Source: an uncultured Eubacteriales bacterium
Lineage (GTDB): Bacteria; Bacillota; Clostridia; Christensenellales; Borkfalkiaceae
Assembly: GCA_905209085.1 (NCBI GenBank)
Contig: CAJLRM010000002.1
Span: 1 to 64,000, forward strand
Length of the DNA stretch: 64,000 nucleotides
Direction of reading: 5' to 3'
The translations under genes were made by a program, and so were the position numbers. Under the pieces are notes generated by a model, which saw only the letters and a program-made list of their open reading frames with translations, searched no databases and was not told the origin of the DNA. This document shows, one piece after another, positions 27,036 to 36,197 of the stretch; the stretch's first letter is position 1; every line of letters starts with the position of its first letter.

Positions 27036-29054
27036 ATGAGTAAAAAACAAACCGAAACAAATAGAAAGAAGGACGGCCGCCTCGCCGCGTGTCTGACGGC
27101 GGAGGAAAAATTAAGGCTTTTGACCGCTGCGGGCGGTTTTGAAACGGAGAGTTTCAACGGTAAATTGCCCGTTTTGCGGGCGGCGGACGGTCCCTGCGGA
27201 CTGCGGATAGAAACGGCGGAATTTCCCAAAGGAGCGCCCGCGCGCTGCTATCCCGCTCCTCACGTGCTGGCAAACGCCTGGAATCCCCGCGTCGCGGAAC
27301 GGGTCGGGCAGGCGCTTGCCTCCGAATGTATCGAGGCGGGCGTGGACGTGCTGCTGGCGCCCGGCGTCAACATCAAGCGCACGCCGCTGTGCGGACGAAA
27401 CTTCGAATATTTTTCCGAGGATCCCTATCTTGCGGGGCAGACGGCGAAAAGCTATATCGCCGGGCTTCAAAGCGCGGGCGTGGGGGCTTCCTTGAAGCAT
27501 TTTTGCGCCAATAACCGCGAATGGGAGCGGCTGTATCAAAGCAGCGAGGTGGACGAGCGTACGCTGATGGAAATTTACGTTCGTCCCTTTGCCATAGCTC
27601 TCCAAGCGGAACCTTGGACGATCATGTGCGCCTACAACCCCGTCTGCGGCGTCTATGCTTCGGAAAATCCATGGCTCCTCAAAGAAATTTTGCGGGAAAA
27701 GCTCGGCTATAACGGCGTCGTCATTTCCGACTGGGGAGCGGTGCACGACAGGAGCCGCGCTCTGAAAGCGACGCTGGACATCGAATTTCCCCATGCGCCC
27801 GCTTCTTTGGACAACTTAAAGGAAGGTCTGGAAAAGGGCGCGATTGCGCAAGCCGACGTCGAGGACAGCGTCGAGCGCATCTTGTCGCTGTTAAAGAAAA
27901 AGGAGGCGGCAGGGGAGCGGCGAAAGGCGCTGCCCGTCGCGGAACGGGAAAAGATAGCCCTCGACGCCGCAAGGGAAGGCATCGTACTCTTAAAAAACGA
28001 CGGGGTCTTGCCCTTAAAAGGCAAAGTTCGGGTGCTTGTGGCGGGCGAACTTGCGGAAAAGCCTTCCTGTACGGGCGGCGGCAGCGCCCGCGTGACGCTT
28101 ATGGCGCCGCCCTCTCCCCTGTCTGCGGAACTGAAAAAGCGTCTGCCGCAGGGCGAATTTCCCTATCTTGCGGGGTATAGCTATTCGAGCTGCACGCTCC
28201 CTTTGGCTCTTTGTCAGTCGACGGGCGTCAAAAAAGCGCGGCTTGCCGCCTTCGAAAGCGACGCGGCGATCGTCGTAGCGGGGAATAATCAGCTCACGGA
28301 AACGGAGAGTTACGACCGTTCTTCCCTGCGCCTGCCGCCCGAACAGGAAAAACTCATCCTCGCGCTTGCGGAAGAGAACAAAAACGTAATCGTCGTCGTG
28401 GAATCGGGCGCGGCGGTGGATATGACGCCGTGGGCGGACAGGGTAGCGGCGATCGTCTACGCGGGCTTCGGCGGCGAAAAAATCAACGAAGCTCTCGCCT
28501 CCGTGCTGAGCGGAGAAACGAATCCGTCGGGAAAGCTGTCGGAAACCTTCCCCCTTTCCCTGTCGGATACGCCGACGGGGGAGGAGCGCGGGAACGGCTT
28601 TTTTGAACGGTATAAGGAAGGGGTGCTGGCGGGCTATCGGCATTACGATTTTTATGATCTTCCCGTGCTCTTTCCCTTCGGATTCGGTTTGAGCTACACC
28701 CGTTTCGGGTACAGCGATTTTTCCCTCGTACAGACGGACGCGGGCGCGGAAGTGTCGCTGACGCTGACGAACGAAGGGGAAACCGCGGGCGCGGAGGTCG
28801 TTCAAATTTACGTTGAGCCTTGCCATGCCCCCGTCGAACGTCCCGGACGGGAACTGAAAGCCTTTGAAAAGGTATTCTTGAAGGCGGGAGAAAAAAAACG
28901 GGTGTCCTTTTCCCTTCGCCCGAGCGATTTTGCGTTTTACTCAGTCGTCTATCATCGATTTGCGGTCAGCGGCGGCGTTTACAAAATAGCGGCGGGCGCG
29001 TCGTCGCGGGACATCCGCCTATTGGGAAAATTGCGCCTCGAAGGGGATTTTTGA
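27036..29054 (+). CDS. GH3 beta-glycosidase, compact form
   Basis: Cytoplasmic retaining beta-glycosidase with 672 residues and standard domain order, lacking the C-terminal extension of the gene at 19791. Barrel motifs are RAADGPCGLRIE, APGVNIKRTPLCGRNFEYFSEDP, SLKHFCANN and nucleophile D232 in VVISDWGAVHDRS. The alpha/beta domain has NNQLTETESYDRSSLRLPPEQ with the probable acid/base Glu. The fibronectin-III-like end starts at LFPFGFGLSYTRFGY. The Ser-Asp-Trp nucleophile context and shorter form separate it from its paralogue, so substrates probably differ. ATG 27036 (MSKKQTE) is the first start without the charged, out-of-character leader. The Shine-Dalgarno is weak (AACGGGA). The oxidoreductase gene follows after 271 bases. 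Confidence 0.92.
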   Translation: MSKKQTETNRKKDGRLAACLTAEEKLRLLTAAGGFETESFNGKLPVLRAADGPCGLRIETAEFPKGAPARCYPAPHVLANAWNPRVAERVGQALASECIEAGVDVLLAPGVNIKRTPLCGRNFEYFSEDPYLAGQTAKSYIAGLQSAGVGASLKHFCANNREWERLYQSSEVDERTLMEIYVRPFAIALQAEPWTIMCAYNPVCGVYASENPWLLKEILREKLGYNGVVISDWGAVHDRSRALKATLDIEFPHAPASLDNLKEGLEKGAIAQADVEDSVERILSLLKKKEAAGERRKALPVAEREKIALDAAREGIVLLKNDGVLPLKGKVRVLVAGELAEKPSCTGGGSARVTLMAPPSPLSAELKKRLPQGEFPYLAGYSYSSCTLPLALCQSTGVKKARLAAFESDAAIVVAGNNQLTETESYDRSSLRLPPEQEKLILALAEENKNVIVVVESGAAVDMTPWADRVAAIVYAGFGGEKINEALASVLSGETNPSGKLSETFPLSLSDTPTGEERGNGFFERYKEGVLAGYRHYDFYDLPVLFPFGFGLSYTRFGYSDFSLVQTDAGAEVSLTLTNEGETAGAEVVQIYVEPCHAPVERPGRELKAFEKVFLKAGEKKRVSFSLRPSDFAFYSVVYHRFAVSGGVYKIAAGASSRDIRLLGKLRLEGDF

Positions 29055-29084
29055 CCTCCCGAAAAGCCTCTTTGTCGTCGATTG

Positions 29085-29108
29085 CGCGTTTTTTATCGGG
29101 AAAACGCG
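29085..29108 (+). other. Hairpin between GH3 and oxidoreductase genes
   Basis: CGCGTTTT-(8)-AAAACGCG, 30 bases after the GH3 stop. The T run inside the left arm may allow partial termination. The remaining 29109-29320 shows nothing else. Confidence 0.4.
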
Positions 29109-29325
29109 TAAGACCGCGCGGCAAATAGGGACAATACGAAAGAAACGCGCTCCGTTTTGTCTTCGCAAAGTAACCGCGTTTGCAAGGAAGGGGAGAAGCG
29201 TTGAAAGCGGGGAGATAGGGTAAGGCTTTTTCGGCGCGCCTATGTGTCGGGCGCGTTCGAGGGAGCGAGCGGACGGAGAAAAGAAAAAACAAAATTGCGG
29301 GAAATCCGCAAAGGCAGGGAATGAT

Positions 29326-30603
29326 ATGGAAATAAAAAAATTCAGTATTGCGATCATCGGCTGCGGTTCGCGCGGGGCGGAGGCTTACGGGCGGATCATG
29401 GCGGATCAGAAAGACAGGTTCGAGATAGCGGCGCTGTGCGACGTCAACGAAGCGAAGCTCAAAAAGTACGGCGGTATTTTCGGCGTAAAGGCGGACGCGC
29501 TGTTCTCCCGCGAAGAGGAATTTTTTGCGGCAAAACGCGCGGACGCGCTCGTCATCGCTACCATGGATAACGATCACGTCCGTCAATGCGAAAAGGCGTT
29601 GCAGCTCGGCTACGACGTTCTCCTCGAAAAGCCCGTCACGGGCAGCGAGGCGGAATGCGCGCGGCTGCTCGCCGCGCACGAAAAATACGGCGGTAAAGTG
29701 GTGGTGTGCCACGTTCTCCGCTATGCGCCCGCGTACGTCAAATTGAAAGAGATCCTCGACGGGAAGAGCTGCGGAGAACTGGTGATGATAGACTCCGTCG
29801 AGCAGGTGTGCTACTGGCATCAGGCGCACAGCTTCGTGCGCGGAAATTGGCGCAACAGCGGGGAGTCGTCGCCCATGATCCTGCAAAAGTGCTGTCACGA
29901 TCTCGACCTTTTGCAATACTACGCGGGCGGCAGATGCGAAGCGCTTTCCTCGATGGGGGACCTCAGACATTTCCGCCGCGAATGTCAGCCGCAGGGAGCC
30001 TCGGACAGGTGCACCGACTGCAAATACGTCCATACCTGTACGTACAGCGCGGAAAATATCTACATAGGCAACTGGAAGAGCGTCGGCAGCCCCGACAACT
30101 GCTGGCCGTACAACGTGCTGACGACCGAGCTCCCCCTCACGGAAGCCAATATCCGCAAAGCGATAGAAACGGGGCCGTACGGCCGCTGCGTGTATGCCTG
30201 CGACAACGACGTCGTGGATCACCAGATCGTCGAAATGCGGTTTTTCAACGGCATCAAGGCAAACCTGCGCATGACGGCGTTTACCGCAGGCGGCGGGCGA
30301 ATTATGAAATTCTATTGCACGGAAGGACAAATCGACATGGACGAAGGGGTGAACGTCATTTCTATAAAGCGTTTCAACCGACCCGTGGAAACGATAGACG
30401 TCAACGTGCTCTTGGAGGGAGGGCACAACCACGGCGGCGGCGACAACGGACTCATAGAGGAATTCTATAAAGTCCTCTGCGGGGAGGAGGACGCGCCCAC
30501 CCGACTCGAAGATTCCGTGGAGAGTCATCTGATGGCGATACGCGCCGAGGAATCGAGAAGAAAAGGCGGCGCTTTGCTGGCCGTGCACGCGGAGAAACGG
30601 TAG
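29326..30603 (+). CDS. Gfo/Idh/MocA-family oxidoreductase with Cys-rich insert
   Basis: NAD(P)-dependent sugar or inositol dehydrogenase-type enzyme with 425 residues. The Rossmann domain has IAIIGCGSRGAEAYGR (residues 7-22) and ALCDVNEAKL. EKPVTGSEAEC carries the family's EKP motif near 100-102, and the C-terminal beta-sheet domain follows. A feature of one subgroup is the insert SDRCTDCKYVHTCTYSAENIY around 226-246, whose CxxC and following Cys could bind a metal. ATG 29326 is preceded by GGCAGGGA. Its place after a GH3 glycosidase suggests oxidation or unusual-redox handling of a released sugar; several Gfo/Idh/MocA members act as redox-assisted glycosidases. Substrate is not predictable. 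Confidence 0.88.
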   Translation: MEIKKFSIAIIGCGSRGAEAYGRIMADQKDRFEIAALCDVNEAKLKKYGGIFGVKADALFSREEEFFAAKRADALVIATMDNDHVRQCEKALQLGYDVLLEKPVTGSEAECARLLAAHEKYGGKVVVCHVLRYAPAYVKLKEILDGKSCGELVMIDSVEQVCYWHQAHSFVRGNWRNSGESSPMILQKCCHDLDLLQYYAGGRCEALSSMGDLRHFRRECQPQGASDRCTDCKYVHTCTYSAENIYIGNWKSVGSPDNCWPYNVLTTELPLTEANIRKAIETGPYGRCVYACDNDVVDHQIVEMRFFNGIKANLRMTAFTAGGGRIMKFYCTEGQIDMDEGVNVISIKRFNRPVETIDVNVLLEGGHNHGGGDNGLIEEFYKVLCGEEDAPTRLEDSVESHLMAIRAEESRRKGGALLAVHAEKR

Positions 30604-30973
30604 AGCGCTTTTAAGGCCCGAAAGAAATTTGCGGAAGGCGGATCGCGCCGCAATCGCAAAAAGCGGGACTCGGTTTTTCCCTGTGCCGAAAAAGGCGGCG
30701 ATTTCTCTTTCTTCGGAAAGGGAAAAGAGGGGAAGAACTGCCGCTTTTATAAGAAAAACGGTTTTTTAAAGGGAAAGAAGAAAGTCTTTCGAAAAAACGC
30801 GGTATTCTTAACGGAGAAATGCAAAACAACCGCATAGGAATAAAAATCATCATGAATGAAAGTCTGTGATGATTTTTTGCATCCCTCCGCCAATCAACTT
30901 GAAAAAACCAAAAATATGCTATGGCATAATAAAAGTTTGGTCAGAAATATCAAAATGAAATGAAGGAGCGATT
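30604..30973. other. Gene-free stretch before the GH172 gene
   Basis: About 370 bases with no ORF of merit. The last 80 bases become AT-rich (TATGCTATGGCATAATAAAAG around 30915) and may hold a poorly conserved promoter. Composition changes toward AT here and continues through the next gene. Confidence 0.4.
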
Positions 30974-31993
30974 ATGTATTTATTAAACGACAAAACCACT
31001 TTTGCTTTTTCCGCCGAAAACCCGACGGGTATCCGAAATGGCGGCACAAGGGGAAAAGATTGTGAAAAACTCCGTCCAATGATCATGGTTGAACCCCGCA
31101 ATGAAGTTACGCTTTGCGACGTTGACGGTCCCGGGATGATTTCCCACATGTGGTTCACGGGGGATGTCAATCATGCATTTATCCTTAGAATTTATTGGGA
31201 AAACAATGCGTTTCCGAGCGTGGAAGCTCCGCTTTCCGCGTTTTTGGGATGCGCCTATGACGAAAACTTTACGGATTGCGACGGACGATTTCCCTATTTG
31301 AATTCCGCGCTGTTGCTTCTTGCTCCCGGCAGAGCGGGAAACGCTTATTTTGAGATGCCTTTTCGGAAGAATTGCAAAATCACCATCGAAAATCGTTCCG
31401 ACGACAAACTGGGGATGTATTATATGATTACCGGATGGAAAGGTGCTGTACCCGAAAACATCTCGTATTTCCATGCTACATATCACCAAGAGCATCCTGT
31501 TACAAAGGGAAAAAGCTATACCGTTCTTGAGAATGTACACGGCAAAGGCAGGTTTGTCGGCGTCACGCTTTCTGTCGGTCTCAACGGACATAACACGTGT
31601 TGGGTTGAGGGCGAAGCAAAAATGTATATTGACGGCGAAACGTATCCGTCCATCAATTATACCGGAACGGAAGACTATTTTTGCGGTTCTTACGCCTTTG
31701 GAAACGACATAAAAATCAAAAAATATCAGACTTATAGCGGGCAATACGTTGGTATGTTTGCCATAACAGGGGATGGTCAGGAACAGTACAATGCACAAAA
31801 AAGATTTATGCTTTATCGTTGGCACGTAACCGATGCAATTTATTTCGACAAGGAATTTTGCATGAAAATGGATAACCTTGGGTGGACAGGTCCGCGATAT
31901 GACGACTACACATCTGTTGCATACTACTATTTGGACAAGCCTGCCCGCCCGCCATTTGCACTATTGTCAAATGATGAACTGACAATGAGATGA
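30974..31993 (+). CDS. DUF2961 / GH172-family glycosidase
   Basis: A 339-residue member of DUF2961 (GH172), whose studied members are difructose-dianhydride synthases and alpha-D-furanosidases that assemble as double jelly-roll oligomers. Visible signatures are the N-terminal WRNGG-like TGIRNGGTRGKD, DVDGPGMISHMWFTG, PFRKNCKITIENRS, and the catalytic-region INYTGTEDYFCGSYAFG with its Glu. No signal peptide, so it is probably cytoplasmic. The ATG follows GAAGGAGCG. Base composition and codon choice are more AT-rich than in the flanking glycosidases, which suggests separate acquisition. With Glf and the GH127-like gene in the window, a furanose substrate fits well. Confidence 0.88.
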   Translation: MYLLNDKTTFAFSAENPTGIRNGGTRGKDCEKLRPMIMVEPRNEVTLCDVDGPGMISHMWFTGDVNHAFILRIYWENNAFPSVEAPLSAFLGCAYDENFTDCDGRFPYLNSALLLLAPGRAGNAYFEMPFRKNCKITIENRSDDKLGMYYMITGWKGAVPENISYFHATYHQEHPVTKGKSYTVLENVHGKGRFVGVTLSVGLNGHNTCWVEGEAKMYIDGETYPSINYTGTEDYFCGSYAFGNDIKIKKYQTYSGQYVGMFAITGDGQEQYNAQKRFMLYRWHVTDAIYFDKEFCMKMDNLGWTGPRYDDYTSVAYYYLDKPARPPFALLSNDELTMR

Positions 31994-32433
31994 ATGCTTA
32001 CATTGAGGTAAAATATTATAATGAGTCAGACAAGATTAATTTTAAATGATGTTTGTCTTGTCTGTAAATGAGGCGTCCTGCGGGATATAGGGGGGCAAAC
32101 ATCATATCATTGCGGGCGTGATTTTTTTGTGGTAAACAATGAAAGGACGGTTGCAAGTTATTCTTTTCCTATCGTAACCCACAATAAGAAATACCGCTTT
32201 TGTACTCTCTTTGGGGGAGAATAAGAGCAGCGCATTTAAAAATACGACATAAAAGCGCGTTTTTCCTTTTTCTTCGCCGCGCAAACGGAGGGCGGCAGAG
32301 CGGAACCCCTTTATAAAAAGGCGCCGCGGCGTTTCGCTCTCTTTCCGCGGGAATCCCGGAAAGCGGCGCGGGCGCCTGTTTGGCAGGAAACAAAAAACAG
32401 AACAAAAGCACAATATTTAAAAACATATGCTAC
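31994..32433. other. Gene-free stretch with an 8-bp inverted repeat
   Basis: No gene seen. CAGACAAG (32028-32035) and CTTGTCTG (32058-32065) form a perfect inverted repeat with a 22-base loop shortly after the GH172 stop. It may end that transcript although T residues are few. Confidence 0.4.
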
Positions 32434-32462
32434 TTGAAATGAAGGGCGTTTGATGATATACT
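32434..32462 (+). promoter_or_regulatory. Promoter of the 1032-residue lipoprotein gene
   Basis: TTGAAA at 32434-32439 and TATACT at 32457-32462, spacer 17. The leader holds a CCTTTCGT-(9)-ACGAAAGG hairpin (32525-32549). Confidence 0.7.
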
Positions 32463-32585
32463 GAAAGTAGAAAGCGGGGCGTACCTTGGGGAAAACCTCT
32501 CAAAGGGACGTCTTTGGCGAGATACCTTTCGTTCTTTGAGGACGAAAGGAGCGAGAACAAAATCACCTGAACAGGGGGTAAATTT

Positions 32586-35500
32586 ATGAAAAAGAAATCA
32601 TGGAAACTTTCCGCGGCGCTGCTTTCGTCGTTGATGCTGCTCAGTGCCTGCGGCGGGGGCGGGACTTCTTCCGCCTCGTCTTCCCCGTCCTCTTCGGGCG
32701 GCGATGCGCCGACGGTGCAGAAAAAGGAATACCTCGGGGACAAGACGGTGGGGGAAAACACCGTCAAAGTGTACGGCAGTCAAAACGTGAAGGGCGCCTA
32801 TAAGACGGTGGGCTTTGAGGAAACGAACAATCTCTGCGCGGACAACGAAGGGCAGGGCTGGGTCATTCTCGAAGAGCCGCTCTGGGGCGGGCTGCCCTCC
32901 CTCGGCTACAAGGGCACTTTCCCCGAAGTGAAGAGCGTTTCTCTCTCCACGGGCTGGTCGGTGTTCGAGGAAACTCCCGGCAACTACGATTGGAGCGTCA
33001 TGGACGAAACCATCGAATATTGGGCGAAGCAGGGCAAGACCATCAATATGCGCCTTTGCACGGACGGTTTGGAACTCAATCAGGGCGTAGTCAACGGCTG
33101 TCCCGCCTGGCTGTTCGAGGAGCCTTACAACGTGCCGAAGGTGGTGAACAGCGGGGACATTTACGCCGACCTTTCGAGCACCGTCTATCAGGAAGAGCTG
33201 AGAAAATTCCTGACGGAATTTGCGGGACATTACACGGCGGAGGACTATCCTTACCGCGACGCCATCGAGGTGGTGGAACTGCGCGGCTACGGCATGGTGG
33301 GCGAATGGCATTCGGGCTGGAATACATACAACAGCGTGGAGGAACGCACCGCCGCGCTCTGCGACACCATAGACGCCTGGCGGGAAGCCTGGGGGGACAA
33401 ACTGCTCGTCATCTCCTGCACTTACGAATTTTTAAACAATATGTGGGGCGTCAACAACGCAAAGACGTACGACGACTTCATGTATTATATGGGTTACGAC
33501 CACGTTTTGCAGCTCGAAAACATCACGTTCCGCCGCGACGGCATCGCGTTCGCCTTACAGGAGTACGATCAGCGCATGGCGGTAGACTATTTCTATCTCA
33601 ACACGGGGCTGCCCCTTTTGGGCGAGATCGGCGACGGCTATTACAAGCACGGCGACGACGATCCCTATCCCCTTTTCGAGGCGATGAACGAAGCTCTCCA
33701 TAAATGGCGGGTGAACTATCAGACGGTCATCGGCTGGGTGGCGCAGGATTTCGACGTAGTGGTCAAGCAGGAAAGAGAGCTCGTGGACTACTTCAACCGC
33801 ATGATGGGCTATCGCCTGGTGCCCGATAAAATGCAGTATTCCGCGGAGGTGAAGGCGGGCGACAAACTGTATCTCAACACGCTGTGGAGCAATCAGGCGA
33901 TGGGCAGATGCTGGCAGGATTACGATCTGAGCGTCTATCTCGAAAACGCGGCGGGCGAAACCGTCTATACGGGTACGGACGCGAGATTCAATCCCGTTTC
34001 GATAAACGGCGGCGAGCCGCATTTCTTCCCTCTTTCCTACACCCTTCCCGACAGTCTGCCCAAGGGCGCCTATACGCTCAAATTCGCCGTTTCCGACGAA
34101 AAGGGAACGCCGAAAATCGAGCTTCCCATCGCGGGCAACGACGGAGAGAACAAATATTATCTCGGGGAAGTGACCGTCGGGGACAAAGCGGCGGAGGATC
34201 TCTCCCAAACGGATAAGATCGACGGCACGAAGACGTATACGGTGACGGGCGCGGGAAAAATTACAGACCGCCTCGTGACGGTGGATTCGAGCAAGGCTTT
34301 GGTGGGCGGCGGCAGCGGCGCGTTCGCTTACGGCGGCTACCTCGAAAACGGCAAGACGTATCATATTTCTTACGATTACAGGACGGATAAGGCGAAGGAG
34401 GACATCTCCATCACGGACGACAGCCGCTATCTCGTGGGCGCCTATTCCAAGGAGGGAAAGACGTGGGGGGACTCCTACGAATGGCTGGACGTTTCTAACG
34501 ACGTTTCCCACAGGAGCGCGACGATCACGGTGCCCGACGACGGCAAGGAATACTCGCTTGCCTTCGGCTGCAAAAACGACGCGGCGCCGATCGCGATAGA
34601 CAACGTTTCGGTAACGACGGCGGACGCCGTTTCGGCTTCCTTCCGCATCAATCCCGATTATACGGAAAAAAAGGAGGACGGCTCCTATGAGATCCGCAGC
34701 ACGATCACTCAGAACTGGGCGGACGGCTTGCAGCTCAAAGAGCGTCTGGACGCGCACGCGACGTACATGATCACGTTCGACGCGGCGACGGTGGCGGAAA
34801 TTTCGGGCGGCGGCTTCTTCTATGTGGCGCTGACCGATCCCGCGGCGGACGCAAACGACAAAAAAGGCTATATCGAGTCGTTCAGCCTCAACCGTATCGG
34901 CTCTTTCTATACCCCCGCCGATTACGGTTACGTCAAATATTCCTACGTATTCAATACGGGAGAATACGGCGAAGGGTGGAATCTCGTGTTCGGTGTCCGC
35001 AATATGGGCGGCGTAGCGATCCGGAACATCTCCCTCGCCCGCATTTCCACCGATTATTCCCATGCGGCGGACGCGGAAGAGATCGCGCATAACGTGGTCC
35101 CGGACAAGAACATCGACGTGGATGAAAAGGGCGTCGTGGAGAACTTCGAGGCGGGCGTGTTCAACGGCGGCTGTATGTTCCCCGGCGATCGCTCCACGGG
35201 CATCATCCGCAGAAACAGATATACCATCAGCGGCAATTATTCCTGCTATATCCTCAATACCGATCCGCTCTCTCCCGCGTATGAGTTCAACGTGTTCTGC
35301 CGCACCAATCTCGCGGATATGAGATTTTCGGCAAACACCACCTATCGCGTGAGATTCAAGTTTTTAGTCATCGAGGACGTGAAATCGGAGGAAAACGGAC
35401 AGTTCTACTGCCTTGCCCGCGAAGACGGTTCCTTCCAGCACGATAAAGGCATTTTCGAATGGAAGAGCGGCTACGAGGTAGGCAAGGTCTACTCGGTGGA

Positions 35501-35684
35501 ATACGAGTTTACGACGGGCAACGCGGACAATTATTACTTTATGTGGGGCGTGCACAATTACGGGGCCATCGCCATCGACGACGTCACCTTCGACAGAGTG
35601 GAAACGCCCACGGGACAGACGACGCCCGTCATCACCCAAGGACACGCGTATCAGATTTCGCAGGACGTTCTTTATAGCCGTTAA
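32586..35684 (+). CDS. Lipoprotein with clan-A-like glycosidase barrel and three CBM-like modules
   Basis: A 1032-residue surface lipoprotein. The signal ends in a lipobox (LLSAC), followed by a Gly/Ser spacer. Residues about 60-410 look like a (beta/alpha)8 glycosidase of the beta-galactosidase-like type: STGWSVFEETPGNYDWSVMDETIEYW near the N-terminus, then VVELRGYGMVGEWHSGW with candidate acid/base E240 and LLGEIGDGYY with candidate nucleophile E347. A beta-sandwich follows, then three related modules of about 140-170 residues (about 544-680, 680-822, 848-1010), each ending in an I-A-I-D-[ND]-V-[ST]-like strand as in CBM4/9/22-type folds. AGGGGGT precedes the ATG. The GH family is not assigned; a DUF4832-like domain is possible. 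Confidence 0.8.
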   Translation: MKKKSWKLSAALLSSLMLLSACGGGGTSSASSSPSSSGGDAPTVQKKEYLGDKTVGENTVKVYGSQNVKGAYKTVGFEETNNLCADNEGQGWVILEEPLWGGLPSLGYKGTFPEVKSVSLSTGWSVFEETPGNYDWSVMDETIEYWAKQGKTINMRLCTDGLELNQGVVNGCPAWLFEEPYNVPKVVNSGDIYADLSSTVYQEELRKFLTEFAGHYTAEDYPYRDAIEVVELRGYGMVGEWHSGWNTYNSVEERTAALCDTIDAWREAWGDKLLVISCTYEFLNNMWGVNNAKTYDDFMYYMGYDHVLQLENITFRRDGIAFALQEYDQRMAVDYFYLNTGLPLLGEIGDGYYKHGDDDPYPLFEAMNEALHKWRVNYQTVIGWVAQDFDVVVKQERELVDYFNRMMGYRLVPDKMQYSAEVKAGDKLYLNTLWSNQAMGRCWQDYDLSVYLENAAGETVYTGTDARFNPVSINGGEPHFFPLSYTLPDSLPKGAYTLKFAVSDEKGTPKIELPIAGNDGENKYYLGEVTVGDKAAEDLSQTDKIDGTKTYTVTGAGKITDRLVTVDSSKALVGGGSGAFAYGGYLENGKTYHISYDYRTDKAKEDISITDDSRYLVGAYSKEGKTWGDSYEWLDVSNDVSHRSATITVPDDGKEYSLAFGCKNDAAPIAIDNVSVTTADAVSASFRINPDYTEKKEDGSYEIRSTITQNWADGLQLKERLDAHATYMITFDAATVAEISGGGFFYVALTDPAADANDKKGYIESFSLNRIGSFYTPADYGYVKYSYVFNTGEYGEGWNLVFGVRNMGGVAIRNISLARISTDYSHAADAEEIAHNVVPDKNIDVDEKGVVENFEAGVFNGGCMFPGDRSTGIIRRNRYTISGNYSCYILNTDPLSPAYEFNVFCRTNLADMRFSANTTYRVRFKFLVIEDVKSEENGQFYCLAREDGSFQHDKGIFEWKSGYEVGKVYSVEYEFTTGNADNYYFMWGVHNYGAIAIDDVTFDRVETPTGQTTPVITQGHAYQISQDVLYSR

Positions 35685-36023
35685 AAACGAGGGCGAAAGA
35701 GGACTGAAACAGGCGGGAAGGGACAAAGAAAAGCGTTCGCGGAACGAACGGGAAGGAAATTCGGAATCGGCGCATAGCCGCCGCGCTCCGTTTTCCTTCC
35801 CCCAACCCTTCTTCCTCTCTCGTCAAACGGAGCGCGGCGGGAAAAGAACTGCGCGACGCTCTTCCCCTGTCTTTTGAAAGAGAACGAGCGTTTTCAAAAA
35901 TCAAGGAACGCCGCGCAGGTCCTTTTCATTTCTTAAAAAAACGACCGTTCGCAAAATACGGAAAAGGCATTCGCTCCTAAAAAAGAGAACGAGCGTTTGG
36001 AAAGTAAAAAACGACAGGAAATG
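35685..36023. other. Gene-free stretch before the sugar ABC operon
   Basis: About 340 bases with no supported ORF and no clear terminator or promoter. Confidence 0.4.
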
Positions 36024-36060
36024 AGCCCCATGGGGCTGTTTGTTGCGGAACACAACAAAC
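36024..36060. promoter_or_regulatory. Two adjacent palindromes upstream of the sugar importer
   Basis: A 14-bp perfect palindrome AGCCCCATGGGGCT (36024-36037) abuts an 8-7-8 repeat GTTTGTTG-CGGAACA-CAACAAAC (36038-36060), about 140 bases before the binding-protein ATG. Likely operator or mRNA structure for the ABC operon. Confidence 0.45.
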
Positions 36061-36197
36061 AAAAATATTTGATAAGCTCCGCTTCGTCGGCGGAGAGGAA
36101 CAAAAAAAACGGCGGCGGTCGGGTCGGAAAGAGTTGCTTTCCCCGCCTTCGTTTTTTGCAAACGGCGATTGAAAGAGAAAAAACGGAGGTTTTATCG

